Positions 11,404-23,477 of a stretch of 64,000 nucleotides of DNA are shown piece by piece. Position 1 is the stretch's first letter; each line of letters starts with the position of its first letter. Made by a program: the position numbers and the translations under genes. Source of the DNA: Brachycybe producta (Eukaryota; Arthropoda; Diplopoda; Playtdesmida; Andrognathidae); assembly GCA_036925085.1 (NCBI GenBank), contig JAUPFP010000034.1, positions 697,501 through 761,500 of the forward strand. The letters run 5' to 3'. The notes below the pieces were generated by a model, which saw only the letters and a list, made by a program, of their open reading frames with translations, was not told where the DNA came from and did not search any database.

Positions 11404-14400
11404 GGTATCTGAATATCTGATGGGAGACATTGATACTTCCTCATCATTACATCCAGCAACAAGAACCAGGGTATGTGTGTGTCCAATGCGACTAATGTGT
11501 CTTAACAATATAACTTCAAAATGAAATCATTATTACTATTATCATTCCAAATATCTCTCTTCCTATTGCCTTTTGGCACTCTCATTATGTCATTTTCTAA
11601 TTAACTGTCTTTCTTCCTATTTTTAGTCTTGCGAAAACCTGATTCCAAATCCTGAAAGTGAAAGTTTCGAAGTTTCGACGAAAGAATTGAAAGAACCAGG
11701 TAATTTGTTGTTGTCATAACTTTTAATTGTGACAATCTTTGCTTTTAATTTTGAAGTTTGGATCAAACTTGATGATAGCTAAAATTACTTGGTTCAAATG
11801 TTATTTCGAAGGTTTAATTAAGTGTCTAAAGAATTGTGTTCATGTTGCAAACTTCGTTTGTGGACTTAAATTTTTATTGACTTGCACTTGCGGTGTATTC
11901 AGTCAGTGTGGTTTTTGTGTTTGTTGTGGAGGTTGACTCGATGATGGTGATGATGATGATGATGACAATGAGGCTCGAGTCACGTTAGTTGTGTGCTTTC
12001 TTTTTTTAAATCTCCAAAGGTGAAATTGGCAATTACGTTTTACTACACATCACCTTTGTAGATTATTAGTTTACTTTCTTCATTAAATGTTTATCACTCG
12101 CTAAAGGAAATGAATTTTCGACGGAAGAAAACAAACCGAAACTTCAATAAAAACAAACAATTTATGATCCTCAGGAGCAACAGTTTAGTTAACTTGTTTA
12201 ATGTTTAGTTAGAATCAATTTTGTATGATTTAAATCAATGCCATTTTAAATAACATAATTTTTTTAAACATCTAATTTTTATATAAATCTATTTCGCATT
12301 TAAAATCCATTAAGATGTTATGAACAGCTAATTTTTGAACTCTAGTTATTTTGCGTTTCAAGAGCAACGCTAAAAAGAAATTGAAAGTGTGTTAGAAACT
12401 AGAAAGGTAGCTGAATCAATTAATTAAAATAGTATTTTCATGTTGATATCTTTCAAAATAAGCTTTTATATATATAGGAAAATGTCGTTTGTTTTAGTTT
12501 CAATTTGACATAAAAGTAAAAAGCTTATTTTAAAAGATATCAATGTGATAATACCCTTCTAGTTTCTAAATCACTTTCAAGTCTCTCTTAATTTTGCTTT
12601 TAACCCACTTTAAATGTTTATGATTTTTTTAAAAAATTCAGTATTGATGATTCAAATACAAAAAAATATCTCATTTTTAAACGTAAATAAACCGGACACT
12701 TTATATTTAATTTTCTTTTGTTTTATTCAGAAACGGCAGAAGAACTGAATGATGTTCTTATGAAATTGGACTGTGGTGTGAATGTAGCTTTGCATCGTGC
12801 CAAAGTGTGGTCAAAGTATGCTAAAGATGTCATGAACTACATAGAAAAAAGGGCAACTCTTGGTACGTCTAGTTGGTCTTATTAACTTATTATGGGGTTT
12901 TGAAAGCAACAACATTTCATTATGTGTTTACATTTTAGAAGCTGAACATTCGAGGAACCTTGAGAAACTAGCTCAAAACACGAGAGCAGCATTGAAAGAA
13001 GAGGTATAATGTGATGTACAAGCCATAATTTACATTCAGACTTTCAGAAATGCTAATTTTCATCAAAATGTATTTTTCTCTATTCTAGAGTTTCTTGCCT
13101 TTTCAATCCATTTATTCAACTGCTTTGGATCAAGACGTTGAAAACGCAAACTTTTGTCAAGCAACTTGCACGTTATTAAAGGAACACAAATTCATTGAGG
13201 TACTATGCATATTTTACCGCTGTTTGTTTGTTCTTTTATTATTTGCTTGCAACATACAAAAGCTCTAATTGATAACGAAACTTGACAAGAAGTGCCTTAT
13301 AATGTTTGCCTTATAGCCGCTGTCTGCACGAAGATCGGAGCACGAAAAACAGAGAAAACAAATAAAAGAAACGTGGCAAAGAGAATGCAAGAAAACTGTG
13401 AGTTGATGTAATTGAAGATTCAATTGAAAGAAATGGAAAGATCCGATTCACAATGACAGCAACTGCTGTTTAATCTGGCAGTTGCAACTATACTGAACAA
13501 TGTGATTTACATCTTGTCATTTCTCTGAAATTGTTCTCGGGCACAAAAATGTCTTTGTTGGAAGTTTTTTTTTTGAGTATTTTTTACTTGGAAAGTTTTC
13601 AGCAATGACATTTACGCACCTGTTTAGCGTTTTCGAAGTTATGACGTAAAATTACTGACAGTTTTTTTTTGTGCATACAGCAAGAAGCAGTTGGTAATTT
13701 AAGAAAGGCAAGAAGTCAGTATATTCAGAGAAACATCGATTACGAAAAGGCAAAAGAATCGGTGCTTAAGGTGGAAAACAGTGACACCAGTGAATTGAGC
13801 AAACTCGACAAGAAGAAACGCCTCGAAGAAGATGCTTGGCAAAAGGTATAAAACTAATCCAGACTTCTAGTTTTAACTATTGTGCAGAAGCGGAAACGAA
13901 AGAATGTAAGGATTTATTTGAAACCTTAAGAGTAAACGAAAGTGCTTAGAATATTTTCTTACTAATATACAAGTGTACAATGGAAATACTGTGTGGCGAA
14001 AATAATGTTGCATGGCTGTCGCGATACATTGTTCCATGTCGACACCTAAACTGAAAATCCTGGATAAGATTTAAAAGTTTTTTCCGTGGTCCACGTCTTG
14101 GATCCTATTCTTTTCAAAGTTAAAACACAACTGACGTCTTTGTTTATATTTCCGAAAACGTCTACACTTGAAATGTTTGCGCAACATTGTATATGTGTTT
14201 TCCATTCTGATGGGAAACCAGAAACTTCGTTTCGCGACTGTCGCGATAGAGTTCCAAAACATTGTTTCGCCACAAAGTATCCCAGTGTCTTCTAGCCTTT
14301 ATAAACACAAAAAATGTTGGTGCAAAAAACCTGAAAGTGGATCATTTTAAAATTACTTTTAAATGTTTATTTTTTAAGAAATTGCTCTTCAAAAAACTTC

Positions 14401-17400
14401 TAGCATAGGCCCATATATGTTTTGTAACCAACTTTAATTTTATCACAATGTTGGTCCTGAAAAATTTGCTTGACAATTATGCTTCTAAAAACATCTACGG
14501 CACCACTTTAAAAATTTTAAATATATGAAGAAAAAGCTATATTAAGGGACAAGACCTAAATTTGGTGTATTATCCGTTTTCGATCGAGTTAAACGATTTC
14601 AACTGTATTTAAAAATAAACATTTGTTTGTTTCAAACTGTAGATTTTCGTATTTTATAATTTTGCCTTCACAAAACCACCATAGAAAGTTTAGCGGTTTC
14701 ATTGCTCAAAAGATATCATCATCATGATGAACAGTGTCTTGCACACCTTCACTTTTTTCTTCTAATTTCAAATTTCTGACAATTCTTTTAAGCAGGTGTA
14801 CTGAGTTGAGTTTAAAAAATAGCGTTTCATTTGTTTTTCTGTGATATGTTGAAAAATGAAACAAACAGGAACATTTTTTTTTGTTTTATTAGGTTATGGA
14901 TGCTGAGTTGCAATACAAGGCTTGTGTAGATGTTGCTAATGAAAGGCATCACATGTTAGAGACAACGAAAGTAAGCGAAATTGAACAATTTGTGTTGATT
15001 AGAAATATGAGATTAGTGTGATCCAGACAACGTTTCATTTATTTTACATTTGTAGGCATTTGTTCTTAGGCAAGTTCGCGAATTGATGCTTCAATGTGAT
15101 CAAACGATGAAAGCCGTAACTGTGTGTTACTTTCAATTACAACATACGATTTCGGCTCAAGCGCCAGTACAGGTTGAGATTATATTTCTTATACCTTAAA
15201 TGATCAAGTGTCTCTAATCACAGACATAGGGCCTACCTAACATAACAAGAGTTGAAATTGTTTTGACAGTTTCAAACGCTTTGTGAAAGCAGTCGATTGT
15301 ATGAGCCTTGTTCACAATATCTGGAATATGTGAGGAAGATACAAATTCCAACAAGTCCCACAGAAGGAAATACACAACAGTTTTGCTTTGAGCCTTACTC
15401 TGCGGACAACAAGTAAATGTTTTACTGGATCTCATAAAACTAAGAAATTTTATTATATTCACACTTAATGCTATTCAGAATGCCTGAAAGGAAGTCTGTC
15501 GATTCTTGTGAAACGATTGACGATTCAATTCAGTTGCCTCATAGATTGAACGATTCAAGAGGCAAGTTTATAGGTTGTGCTTGTATTTGTGTCTATACTG
15601 ATGTTACAAGTTCATTTGCTGTTGCCTGCTTTAGATAAGCTCCGTGTTCATCATGCTGCAAAAGCATGGAGTCCGGCTGTGACGGCCGTATTAGGAAGTG
15701 ATTCGGACAGCATCGGAAGCAGTCAGAGTAACAAGTCGAGAGATACGTCTCCGACTGCAAGTCCTCAAGTGCCAATTAGAAGAATTACAAGTCACGGTTC
15801 TTCAGGTGATGAACTGGATACTGATGGAGACTTCGGTTAGTTGTTGAGTTTGTTACAAAAATAATGGACAATAAAAAATCACAATTTATTAATTAAAAAA
15901 TAGATTTTTCGTGTAAATTAAGAAGTTAAAAATCATAGGATAGTCGTATATATTTAAAATAAACCCTTTAAAGTAAACCATGCATAATGATTTATTAAAT
16001 TATAATTAATAAAATTGCAGAGAAATCGTTCAAATATTATGAACATTACTTTCGTTTATAATTATTCAACAATGATCCCAATTATTATTTTAAATAATTC
16101 AATTACTTTTACAAGTTTAAGATCAATTATGTATATTTTTGATCGGCACATAAGAATTACTATTTTTTTTCCCCTTTAGGTGGATTTAAGGTGTAAACGC
16201 CCCGCAAACTCTTGATTATTGTCTTTCAGGAGCAAAATCAAGAGAAATTTGAATGTTTTTTTAAGAAACTATAAAGGTAGCTCAGTTTCATGTTGTTGAT
16301 ATCTTTCAAAATGAGCTTTTTATTTGAGATTTAAAATGATCCGACTTTAAGCAGATGCTATTTTTTTAAAAAAAAAATTTGTCTATAAAAAGTTTATTTT
16401 TAAGGATATCAAACATGAAAATATCCTAAATTGATTGAGTTACCCCTTTTAGTTTATAAATCTAATTTTCCTTCATTTTGAAACTGCAAGACGGAATAAT
16501 CTTAGCTTGAAAATCATGTTAAGAAAATTTTAAAAAATCTGCATTTCTTTCATATTTATTACAAAAATATTCCATTTTAAATCACACAGGTGACAGATTT
16601 GTTTTTGTCTGTTCAAATCTTACTATTATAAACAATTTTTGCAAGTGGTTACCGTCAGTTTGATATGCTGGCAGAATTTTTGGCGCTTCTTGTTAAGCTT
16701 TAAGCAGCATTAACAGTCACAACCCGTATGAAAAGTGTCTTCAAAGTAACATAGTGTTTAATTGCCGTTTTGAATATGTTTCTAGTTGAGAACGGATACG
16801 GGCCATCGTGTAGAAGGACGTGCCTTTCGAAAGCAGCTGTCACTCATTCGCTTAGAAAGTTAAGGACGCTAGCAAAGTGTCGTGAATGTGATACTTATGT
16901 TTACTTCCAAGGTGTTGAATGCAGTCAGGTAATTCTCTGGAGTTTTAAATTTTAATAAATTTTAGTATAATTTGTAATCTTGTATATTTTAGTGTGGTTT
17001 AGCGAGTCATAAGAAGTGTCTGGAATCACTCGCAATTCAGTGTGGACACAGACGGCTTCCTCGTCGAATGACCACTTTTGGAGTCGATCTAAGTTCTCAT
17101 CTTCAAGAAGCACAAACAGCTGTCCCGCATTTGGTCGTCAAATGCGTGGCTGAGATTGATCGAAGAGGCAGTCAGATAAAGGGCATTTATCGTGTCTCCG
17201 GTGTTAAATCTCGTGTGGAGAAACTTTGCCAGAGTTTCGAAAATGGTGCCAATCTTGTGGACTTGTCCGATGTTCATCCGAATGTCATAGCTAATGTTTT
17301 GAAACTCTACCTCCGCCAAGTAAGTTCACAATGTCATAAAACCATACCAAGCAAAGTGACTGATTTTTATGGAAACCGGTATAATTAAAAAATCTTTTCG

Positions 17401-20400
17401 TTTAAAGCTTCCGGAACCGTTGTTAACTTTCCGTCTGTATCCGGAATTCATTCGAATTGCTAAAGAGTCTCAATCAAAGACGAATGACTGCGAAGACAAA
17501 GATCGAAGAGTTTTACAAGAAATAAAGGAGATTATACGGAAACTACCGAACGGACATCGGAATACACTTTCCGCTCTGATTCATCATCTAAAGCGGTAAT
17601 TAAAGAATGTTTTTATTGCTACAATTAAAGTGTTCATGACGAAATATTTGATTTTTGTATTATAGGGTTTCGGACGTTTGTGATGGCAACAATATGCCAC
17701 CGAGTAATTTGGGCATCGTTTTCGGACCAACACTTCTTAGAAGTAGTGAAGGTGGAGCATCGTTAACTTCACTCGTAGACACTGTTCATCAGGCGAAAGT
17801 TGTAGAACTACTCATTCTTAACGTAGATGTAAGTTCAATTGATCAGTGAAAATTGTTTAATATTTTTTTTCCATTTTCTGACAGGAAAATGATGAGAACG
17901 CAATTTTTTTTTAAAATCACAGTTTAAAAGAAATTCAAGATTCATTTGAAACTAGAAGAGTAGATCTAAATCAAAGTTCATTGATTCTTTTCATGATGAT
18001 ATTTTTTAAAATAAACACCGTATGGCATTTTGAAAAAAAAAAAGATGAAACAAGAAAAACGATGAGAAATGGCTTAGTTTATAATAGTTTAAAATAAATC
18101 CTGAAATTTGTTTTTCGTTAATCGCTTGGAAAATGCGTTCTTGTCGTTTTTCATCACTGTATATCCAAAAAAGAAACAGTTTTTTTCCAGAGATGTGAAT
18201 TTGTTTTGTTTTCTCGTTTATCCATTTATTTGATTTATAGGAGGTGTTTGGTGATGACATGTCTTTACTTCCTGTTGGTTCTTCTAACAGTAGAAGTCAT
18301 GAAAATATAAGAGCGGACAGCTTGGAACAACAACAACGTAAACAAAGTGCTGGAGATGAATCATCGGAATCACATTCGTTGCACGTGCGTGTGTATTGCC
18401 GTACATTTTTGTTTTCTTTTGTATGTTTATCGAAACTGACAAATGTTTTGATATTTATGATTTCATATTGCAGAAGAAATTACATTCTACTTATTCGGAA
18501 GGTAGCAGCACAGTTACGAAAAGCAGCGCAAAGTCATACGTCAATACTCATAGTCAAAATCCTGGTAAATTTCATTCTCGATTCTTAAAATGTTGTTGTT
18601 TATCTTTCATATCTTCTGTTTTATATTGTTGTTAAATAGTGATGTTTACATGTATAAAGTGAACAGAAACTTTATTCTAATTTGAAAACAACATTGAAGA
18701 CTAGAATAGTGGATAAATTTAAGTACTGCAATTATTTTCATTATTATTTCTTCATTTCATTATTTTTCATTATTATCAAATAATTTTTATATCTTTAAAA
18801 ATATGATTATGGCAGTTTTGAAAATTAACAATTTCTGTGTAAAACGTAAGTTTTTATAAATTATTTTAAACTTCCATTTAAATATGGTAAGTTTGAAATA
18901 GTGTAATTATCAAATTTTAGTTTTTGTCATTTATGATTTAATGAAAACGTTTTTCAAAGTATTTAGAAAACGTTTCTAAATAATGAAGCATGGAAATATT
19001 TTTAGTACTTTGATTTCTATTCTAGTTTATAATGAACTTAAAAAACGGTTTTTTGCTTAAAAGTTGTTTCTAAGAAAGAGTTTATGTTCATTATTGTAAA
19101 TCGCAAACCACTTGAAGATTATAATTGTTTCTGTTTACTGGATTTCATTCATTTACAGACGAATGGGCGAAAGGAGTCCCTGGTGAAGGAGGAGGAGGAG
19201 GACAGACATCTTTTGAATCATCATCAAAAGATACTCCACCAACCAGTTCCATACAACCAATAGGAAAGCATACTAAGAATATGCCTGAAACGAGGCATAA
19301 AATACAATCTGGACCTCCATTTGTAACAACAACAACTGGAAGTTTTGTACCCGATTCTCAAACATCGATACCGAAATCCGACACAAACAAAACACAACCT
19401 ACGACAGTTGCTAGTAACACGACGAGGCATCCAGAAAAAACAAAAGCGATTTCTAGTTCGGGAGTTGGAACTCAAACCGATCTTTCGTTTTTGCGAAACT
19501 TGGTCATGTCTCCTGCTCCTCCGCCAAGGCGACACGGCGGTTCGTCTCAAACTTCGTCACCCGTGAGTTCGTCCAATCTGCCTTCAGGATGCAAAGTTTC
19601 TTCGACTTCGAAACCAGTCTCAACATCAGTAGAAACACATGACAAGATTGTCATCCATGTTGCTGGAGCAAATGGAAAGGTTTCTTCGACAGATACGAAC
19701 GTACAAGTCATGGAGACCAACCAGACTGAATTGAAGAAATCGCATGAAGTAGAAACGAACGCACCAAGTTCGTTGGAGTTCACATTAGAGGAAGATCGTG
19801 ATGTGAGCGGAATAACCAGTGACGAAAGAAGGACATTAATGCTAACTCCTCAGCCACAAAACCAGTTAGATCAAGGTAAAGTGAAACGATTTCCTTTTTA
19901 AGTTATCAACGACTTGTGAATTCAATTGTTAGTTTTATTCGTTTACTTTGTTTTTTAAAGATTCTGGTTTTGAAGATGCAAGACCAAGCCCAGACTGTTC
20001 TCCAAGTAATTACGTATCTCCGTACTTAAGTAATTACTCGTCTAAAGTTCCTTATCGAGGTTGGACAACATCATTGTCTCCGACCAAACAGCCAACGACC
20101 GAAAACGAAATCACACAGCAAAGAAACCGAACTACAACATCAGATTGCAAAGAAACGACACCCAGTTTCTGCACTTCGGTATTACCACCAACTGCGATCG
20201 TTGCAGATCCGATGAATCGAAGTACTGTTACGCCGTCGATTGTTGGTTCGAGATTGGTTAACCTCTCGAAAGGAAGTGAGAGATCAAAGGAAGAAATGGA
20301 GCTTGAGACTACCACATCTATTCCTCAAAATAAGTTTGAAGCAGTTACAAGTTCAGCCACAATAACCGTTCCGCACGTCGAATCTACAAAAACAGGCAGT

Positions 20401-20523
20401 GATGTCTATCCGAGAACCTCGCAACTTGAATTATCGAGTACAACTGTCAGTTCTATCGATTCGACAGTTGACGATGACGACGATTCTGAAGTTTACAGTA
20501 ACAGCGAACCCCATTTTGTTTAG
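11404..20523 (+). CDS. ARHGAP29-like: F-BAR/C1/RhoGAP protein, ARHGAP29/45/GMIP type
   Basis: Predicted to accelerate GTP hydrolysis on Rho GTPases at membranes bound by its F-BAR domain. Exons: 11404-11470, 11627-11699, 12731-12862, 12939-13003, 13089-13199, 13317-13397, 13681-13845, 14893-14970, 15056-15172, 15270-15412, 15479-15561, 15635-15835, 16786-16928, 16993-17319, 17408-17595, 17666-17828, 18241-18384, 18474-18564, 19159-19875, 19961-20523 (TAG). All frames join. Exons 3-9 give a helical F-BAR region (ALHRAKVWSKYAKDVMNYIE). Exons 13-14 carry a C1 zinc finger (CRECDTYVYFQGVECSQC, then HKKC). RhoGAP follows, with the arginine-finger motif GIYRVSG and the later NLGIVFGPTL. The tail is Ser/Thr-rich and probably disordered. 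The first in-frame ATG is 11420-11422, giving about 1,211 residues, near ARHGAP29 length; a more upstream exon cannot be excluded. One intron has an ambiguous donor (15562 GC or 15574 GT). The exact paralogue is uncertain. Confidence 0.9.
12309..12615. mobile_element. Foldback repeat, family 2, in RhoGAP intron 2
   Basis: Starts TTAAGATGTTATGAACAGCT and contains GAAACTAGAAAGGTAGCT, then the mirrored CTTCTAGTTTCTAAATCAC. The two halves fold on each other around about 12490. It lies between the exons ending 11699 and starting 12731. Confidence 0.75.
16176..16527. mobile_element. Foldback repeat, family 2, in RhoGAP intron 12
   Basis: Begins TTTAGGTGGATTTAAGGTGT with GTAAACGCCCC shortly after, and ends near GTTAAG. 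The left half has GAAACTATAAAGGTAGCTCA and TTTCATGTTGTTGATATC; the right half has the inverted equivalents. It lies in the 950-bp intron before the C1-domain exon. Confidence 0.75.
17930..18020. mobile_element. Partial family-2 repeat in RhoGAP intron 16
   Basis: Only the left half is recognisable: GAAACTAGAAGAGTAGATCT, then TTTTCATGATGATATTTTTT and AAAATAAAC. Decayed. Confidence 0.5.
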
Positions 20524-20752
20524 TTTTTTTTATTCACAGTCACAAGACTAGTCTTTTATTTCATTTCGTGTATTTTTTGTATATGTCCACACATAAATTA
20601 CCATAATATGAAACGTTATTGGCATAAGCAACGTAAATGGTAAATTGTACAGAATTAAAGTTGAACGCACAGAAACGAATCTTACTAAAAAAAAATAACA
20701 ATGATGGACGTCGTATAATTTGCTCTGTGAGCTACGAACGAATTTACAAGTC

Positions 20753-20758
20753 AATAAA
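20753..20758 (+). terminator. Candidate poly(A) signal of the RhoGAP gene
   Basis: AATAAA lies 230 bases after the stop codon, in AT-rich sequence and the right orientation. No transcript data to confirm it. Confidence 0.45.
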
Positions 20759-21451
20759 TTTACTTAATTTGCATAAATTATATTAAATATAATCCTACAT
20801 AACTGTAATGTTGTTTCTGCAATGCAAATACGTTAATTTTTCTTTTGTTTCATACAAATAGTTTCTACTTATTTTAGTATATATTGTAGCATATATATAT
20901 ATGATTTATAAATCAGCAGGTAAAATACAACTTCTTGTCAGTTGTCACCCCCAACTTTAAGACATAAAAGACAACTATTTTATAAATTCAGACCATTTTT
21001 AATCCTTTTTCTTGCCGTTTCGCCTTCTAAAAGTCTCTTCTCACAAAATCTCCTTCTCGGGATTAATATTCGTATATATTGTTTCGATTAGGTGCTGCTA
21101 GCCTCTAATCTAATGCTGTGAAGTTGTTATATAGGTTGCACCTACGGCAAAACTTAAACAAACTTGAAACTTGTACATAGAGGCTATAAGTGGCACCTAA
21201 TTGAAAGAAATTCTTCCGTATTTATGTCTTAATTCACCCTAGTCATCACTATTGCCTCTATTCATATTCATGTTAACAATAGTGTATATGAAATATTAAG
21301 AAGAAAAAGTCACAAAATCAAAAATGTTTTTTCACCTTAAAATATAGACGAAAAAAAGCTTTCGATGGTTGTATTCATTATGAATAAATAATGTTGTACA
21401 TATAACAGTTAAAATTGTGTCAATTTCAGTGGAAAACAAGTAACGACCGGG

Positions 21452-22152
21452 CAGTGCCAGCTGTAGGCGAGGGCGCTAGCCCAGCTGGGCCCTGAGTATC
21501 ACTTTAGAAATAAAAATTGAATTTTAAGAAGATTTATCATCATTACAGTAATTGTTATGAAATCAGAAAGACACTTTACAAAATTGAAGTTAATCAAAAG
21601 TTATATCTTTGAGGTCAATAATGTCCTCAAGACAGACTAAGAAGAAGTTTACCAATGATTGAATGATAGTTACATGAAATGAAATTAATTTTGGTAATAC
21701 TCTTTTAATATGAACAATTTTCTTAGTATATTTCCTCTTCATAAAGCTCAAAGTTTTGTTTGAAGTACCAAACTGTAAATCATCTCCAACAATAATTTAT
21801 TAGATTATACTATGTGTAACAGCATACAAGCTGCAGCCTTAATGACCCCTGAAATATGTTCAAATTGGGGCCCCAACCCCAACTTACATATAAATATACA
21901 CAACATATTTTACCGAACTTTCACAATATATTTTTGAAATAAATCTCATTTAAAGTAGGCCTAAAACATTCACAATATATTTTTGAAATAAATCTCATTT
22001 AAAGTAGGCCTAAAACATTTAAGAGCCATATTTTTATAAATTTACATCCACTTTCATCATTTTTTTTTTTACAAAATGTATTCTTTTCACAAAACTGTGA
22101 GAGCCCCCAAGAGGCCCTTGGCCCTACAGGCCCTCCCATTAAGTTGGCACTG
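21452..22152. mobile_element. hAT-like non-autonomous element
   Basis: Starts CAGTGCCAGCTGTAGGCGAG and ends with the inverse of CAGTGCCAACTTAATGGGAG. CAGTGCCA-type ends are usual in hAT transposons. No transposase frame and no clear 8-bp duplication. Confidence 0.55.
21920..22017. repeat. Tandem duplication of a 49-bp unit
   Basis: Two perfect adjacent copies of a 49-bp unit containing TTTTTGAAATAAATCTCATT and TAGGCCTAAAACA (21920-21968 and 21969-22017), inside the hAT-like element. Confidence 0.9.
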
Positions 22153-22284
22153 ACAGACTATGATAGTATGTAGTTTGTTCTGGGGGAGGGGGCAGTTGCT
22201 TATGTCCTGGGCCGCAAAATAGGTAATCTAAGCTTAGTAAAGCCGGCATAATTACCTGGTTATACACACACACATACGTTAACA

Positions 22285-22405
22285 TGCATGCAGTTGGCGC
22301 ATAGTGCAAAACAGAATAGTGACGTCAAAATAACGTCACATCCAAATCATGTACCACAATGTAATGATTACTGTGACGTCACTATTCCGTATTGCAATAC
22401 GTCCT
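22285..22405. repeat. Inverted repeat with paired CRE motifs
   Basis: ACAGAATAGTGACGTCA (22311-22327) is mirrored by TGACGTCACTATTCCGT (22374-22390). The core has GTACCACAATGTAATG, shared with the palindrome at 30070-30160. Probably a small MITE; TGACGTCA is the CREB/ATF consensus. Confidence 0.65.
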
Positions 22406-23383
22406 GGTTAGTAATCTATTAATTGACGTATTTAGATAACATGCAGGCTATAAAACAGTACGTGCGTAACGCCTATTATTACCTGATCATCTGATGTCTA
22501 CTTTGTTGGTTACAACGTAAAAAAACTACAGAGCGCACTTTTTAATACTGTTTGGATTTTGGCGCCAAAATGTTTTTTTACCGACATTTTTTGTTTTCAA
22601 TCGTTTTAGAAACGAAAGTTCTTATTTTGCGTTTTCAGCACTAAAAAACACGTATTTACACTGTTAAAATAATTAAAACTTACGTCAAACAGTTTTTCAC
22701 TTATAAAGTATTACTTTTCAGTTTTTTTCTCGTAAGTTTGTCGAAAAAAACAGCAGATTTTGATAGACAGATAGAACACTTTAGCAGACAATAAAAATAT
22801 CGCTCTTTTTTGTCATCGATACAGCCGGCTGTTTTTAGTTTTATCAGCTAATTATTAATTAGCGGCTAACTAGTTTAATTTTAAATTCTTATGTTTAAAT
22901 TAAATTAAATAGATTTATTTATAGCTCATACATTTTACATACATTTTTGCTACAAATTCTATATAGTGTTGGTTGATGTTTTTATGTTAATCTTGCTTTT
23001 ATTTGTGAATTTCAATTCTTCCATCGGCGGCTGAGCCAACTAATTGGGATTAAAATTAGAAATCTTCCATTTTCACATTGCCATTTTGTGGACTTTACAT
23101 TTATTATTGAATTATAACATTAGGAATTTTTTTAAGTTATAATACAATAAATTTTAATAGAATCATAATATTTAAGTAACTTAGAAGAATTTTATGTTAT
23201 AAATTAAAATGTTTTATAATCTTATAATTTTATAAATAAAAAACAGTCGAAAACTTAGGACACAAAATGGCACGGATTTACAGGAATAATAAAGTAAATA
23301 AAGTTTCTTAAGAGAAAGGTATGAGAAGCCTTGAAATAATGTTATGCGAATAAAAGAGCCCTGTGAAATAACGTCACAATCTG

Positions 23384-23391
23384 TGACGTCA
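23384..23391. promoter_or_regulatory. CRE-like site upstream of STK11
   Basis: TGACGTCA sits 87 bases upstream of the STK11 ATG, with a second half-type site (ACGTCAC) at 23371. Position and motif fit a core-promoter CREB/ATF site; the transcription start is unknown. Confidence 0.5.
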
Positions 23392-23416
23392 ATTCGGTAG
23401 TAGTAGAAGAAGGAAG

Positions 23417-23455
23417 ATGGCGGCGGTTGTGAAGGCGATGAGAAAACGGCGGTGA
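23417..23455 (+). promoter_or_regulatory. Possible upstream ORF in the STK11 leader
   Basis: A 12-codon frame MAAVVKAMRKRR with stop TGA ends 22 bases before the main ATG. Its ATG has A at -3 and G at +4, a strong context. If the transcript starts upstream of 23417, this frame would be translated first and could lower STK11 output. Confidence 0.4.
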
Positions 23456-23477
23456 TTGAGTGTTATATTAAAATCCG

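Larger units (their letters stand above)
20759..23370. other. Spacer between RhoGAP gene and STK11
   Basis: No coding exon found. It holds a hAT-like non-autonomous element (21452-22152) and a CRE-bearing palindrome (22285-22405). From 22800 on it is AT-rich with several TTAATTA tracts and nothing recognised. Confidence 0.55.

Noticed and set aside
14046..14350. Overlapping frames on both strands within a RhoGAP intron
   Set aside because: They lie in the 1,047-bp intron between exons 13681-13845 and 14893-14970. The sequence is an inverted-repeat-like block (TGTCGCGA on both sides), so the frames are by-products.
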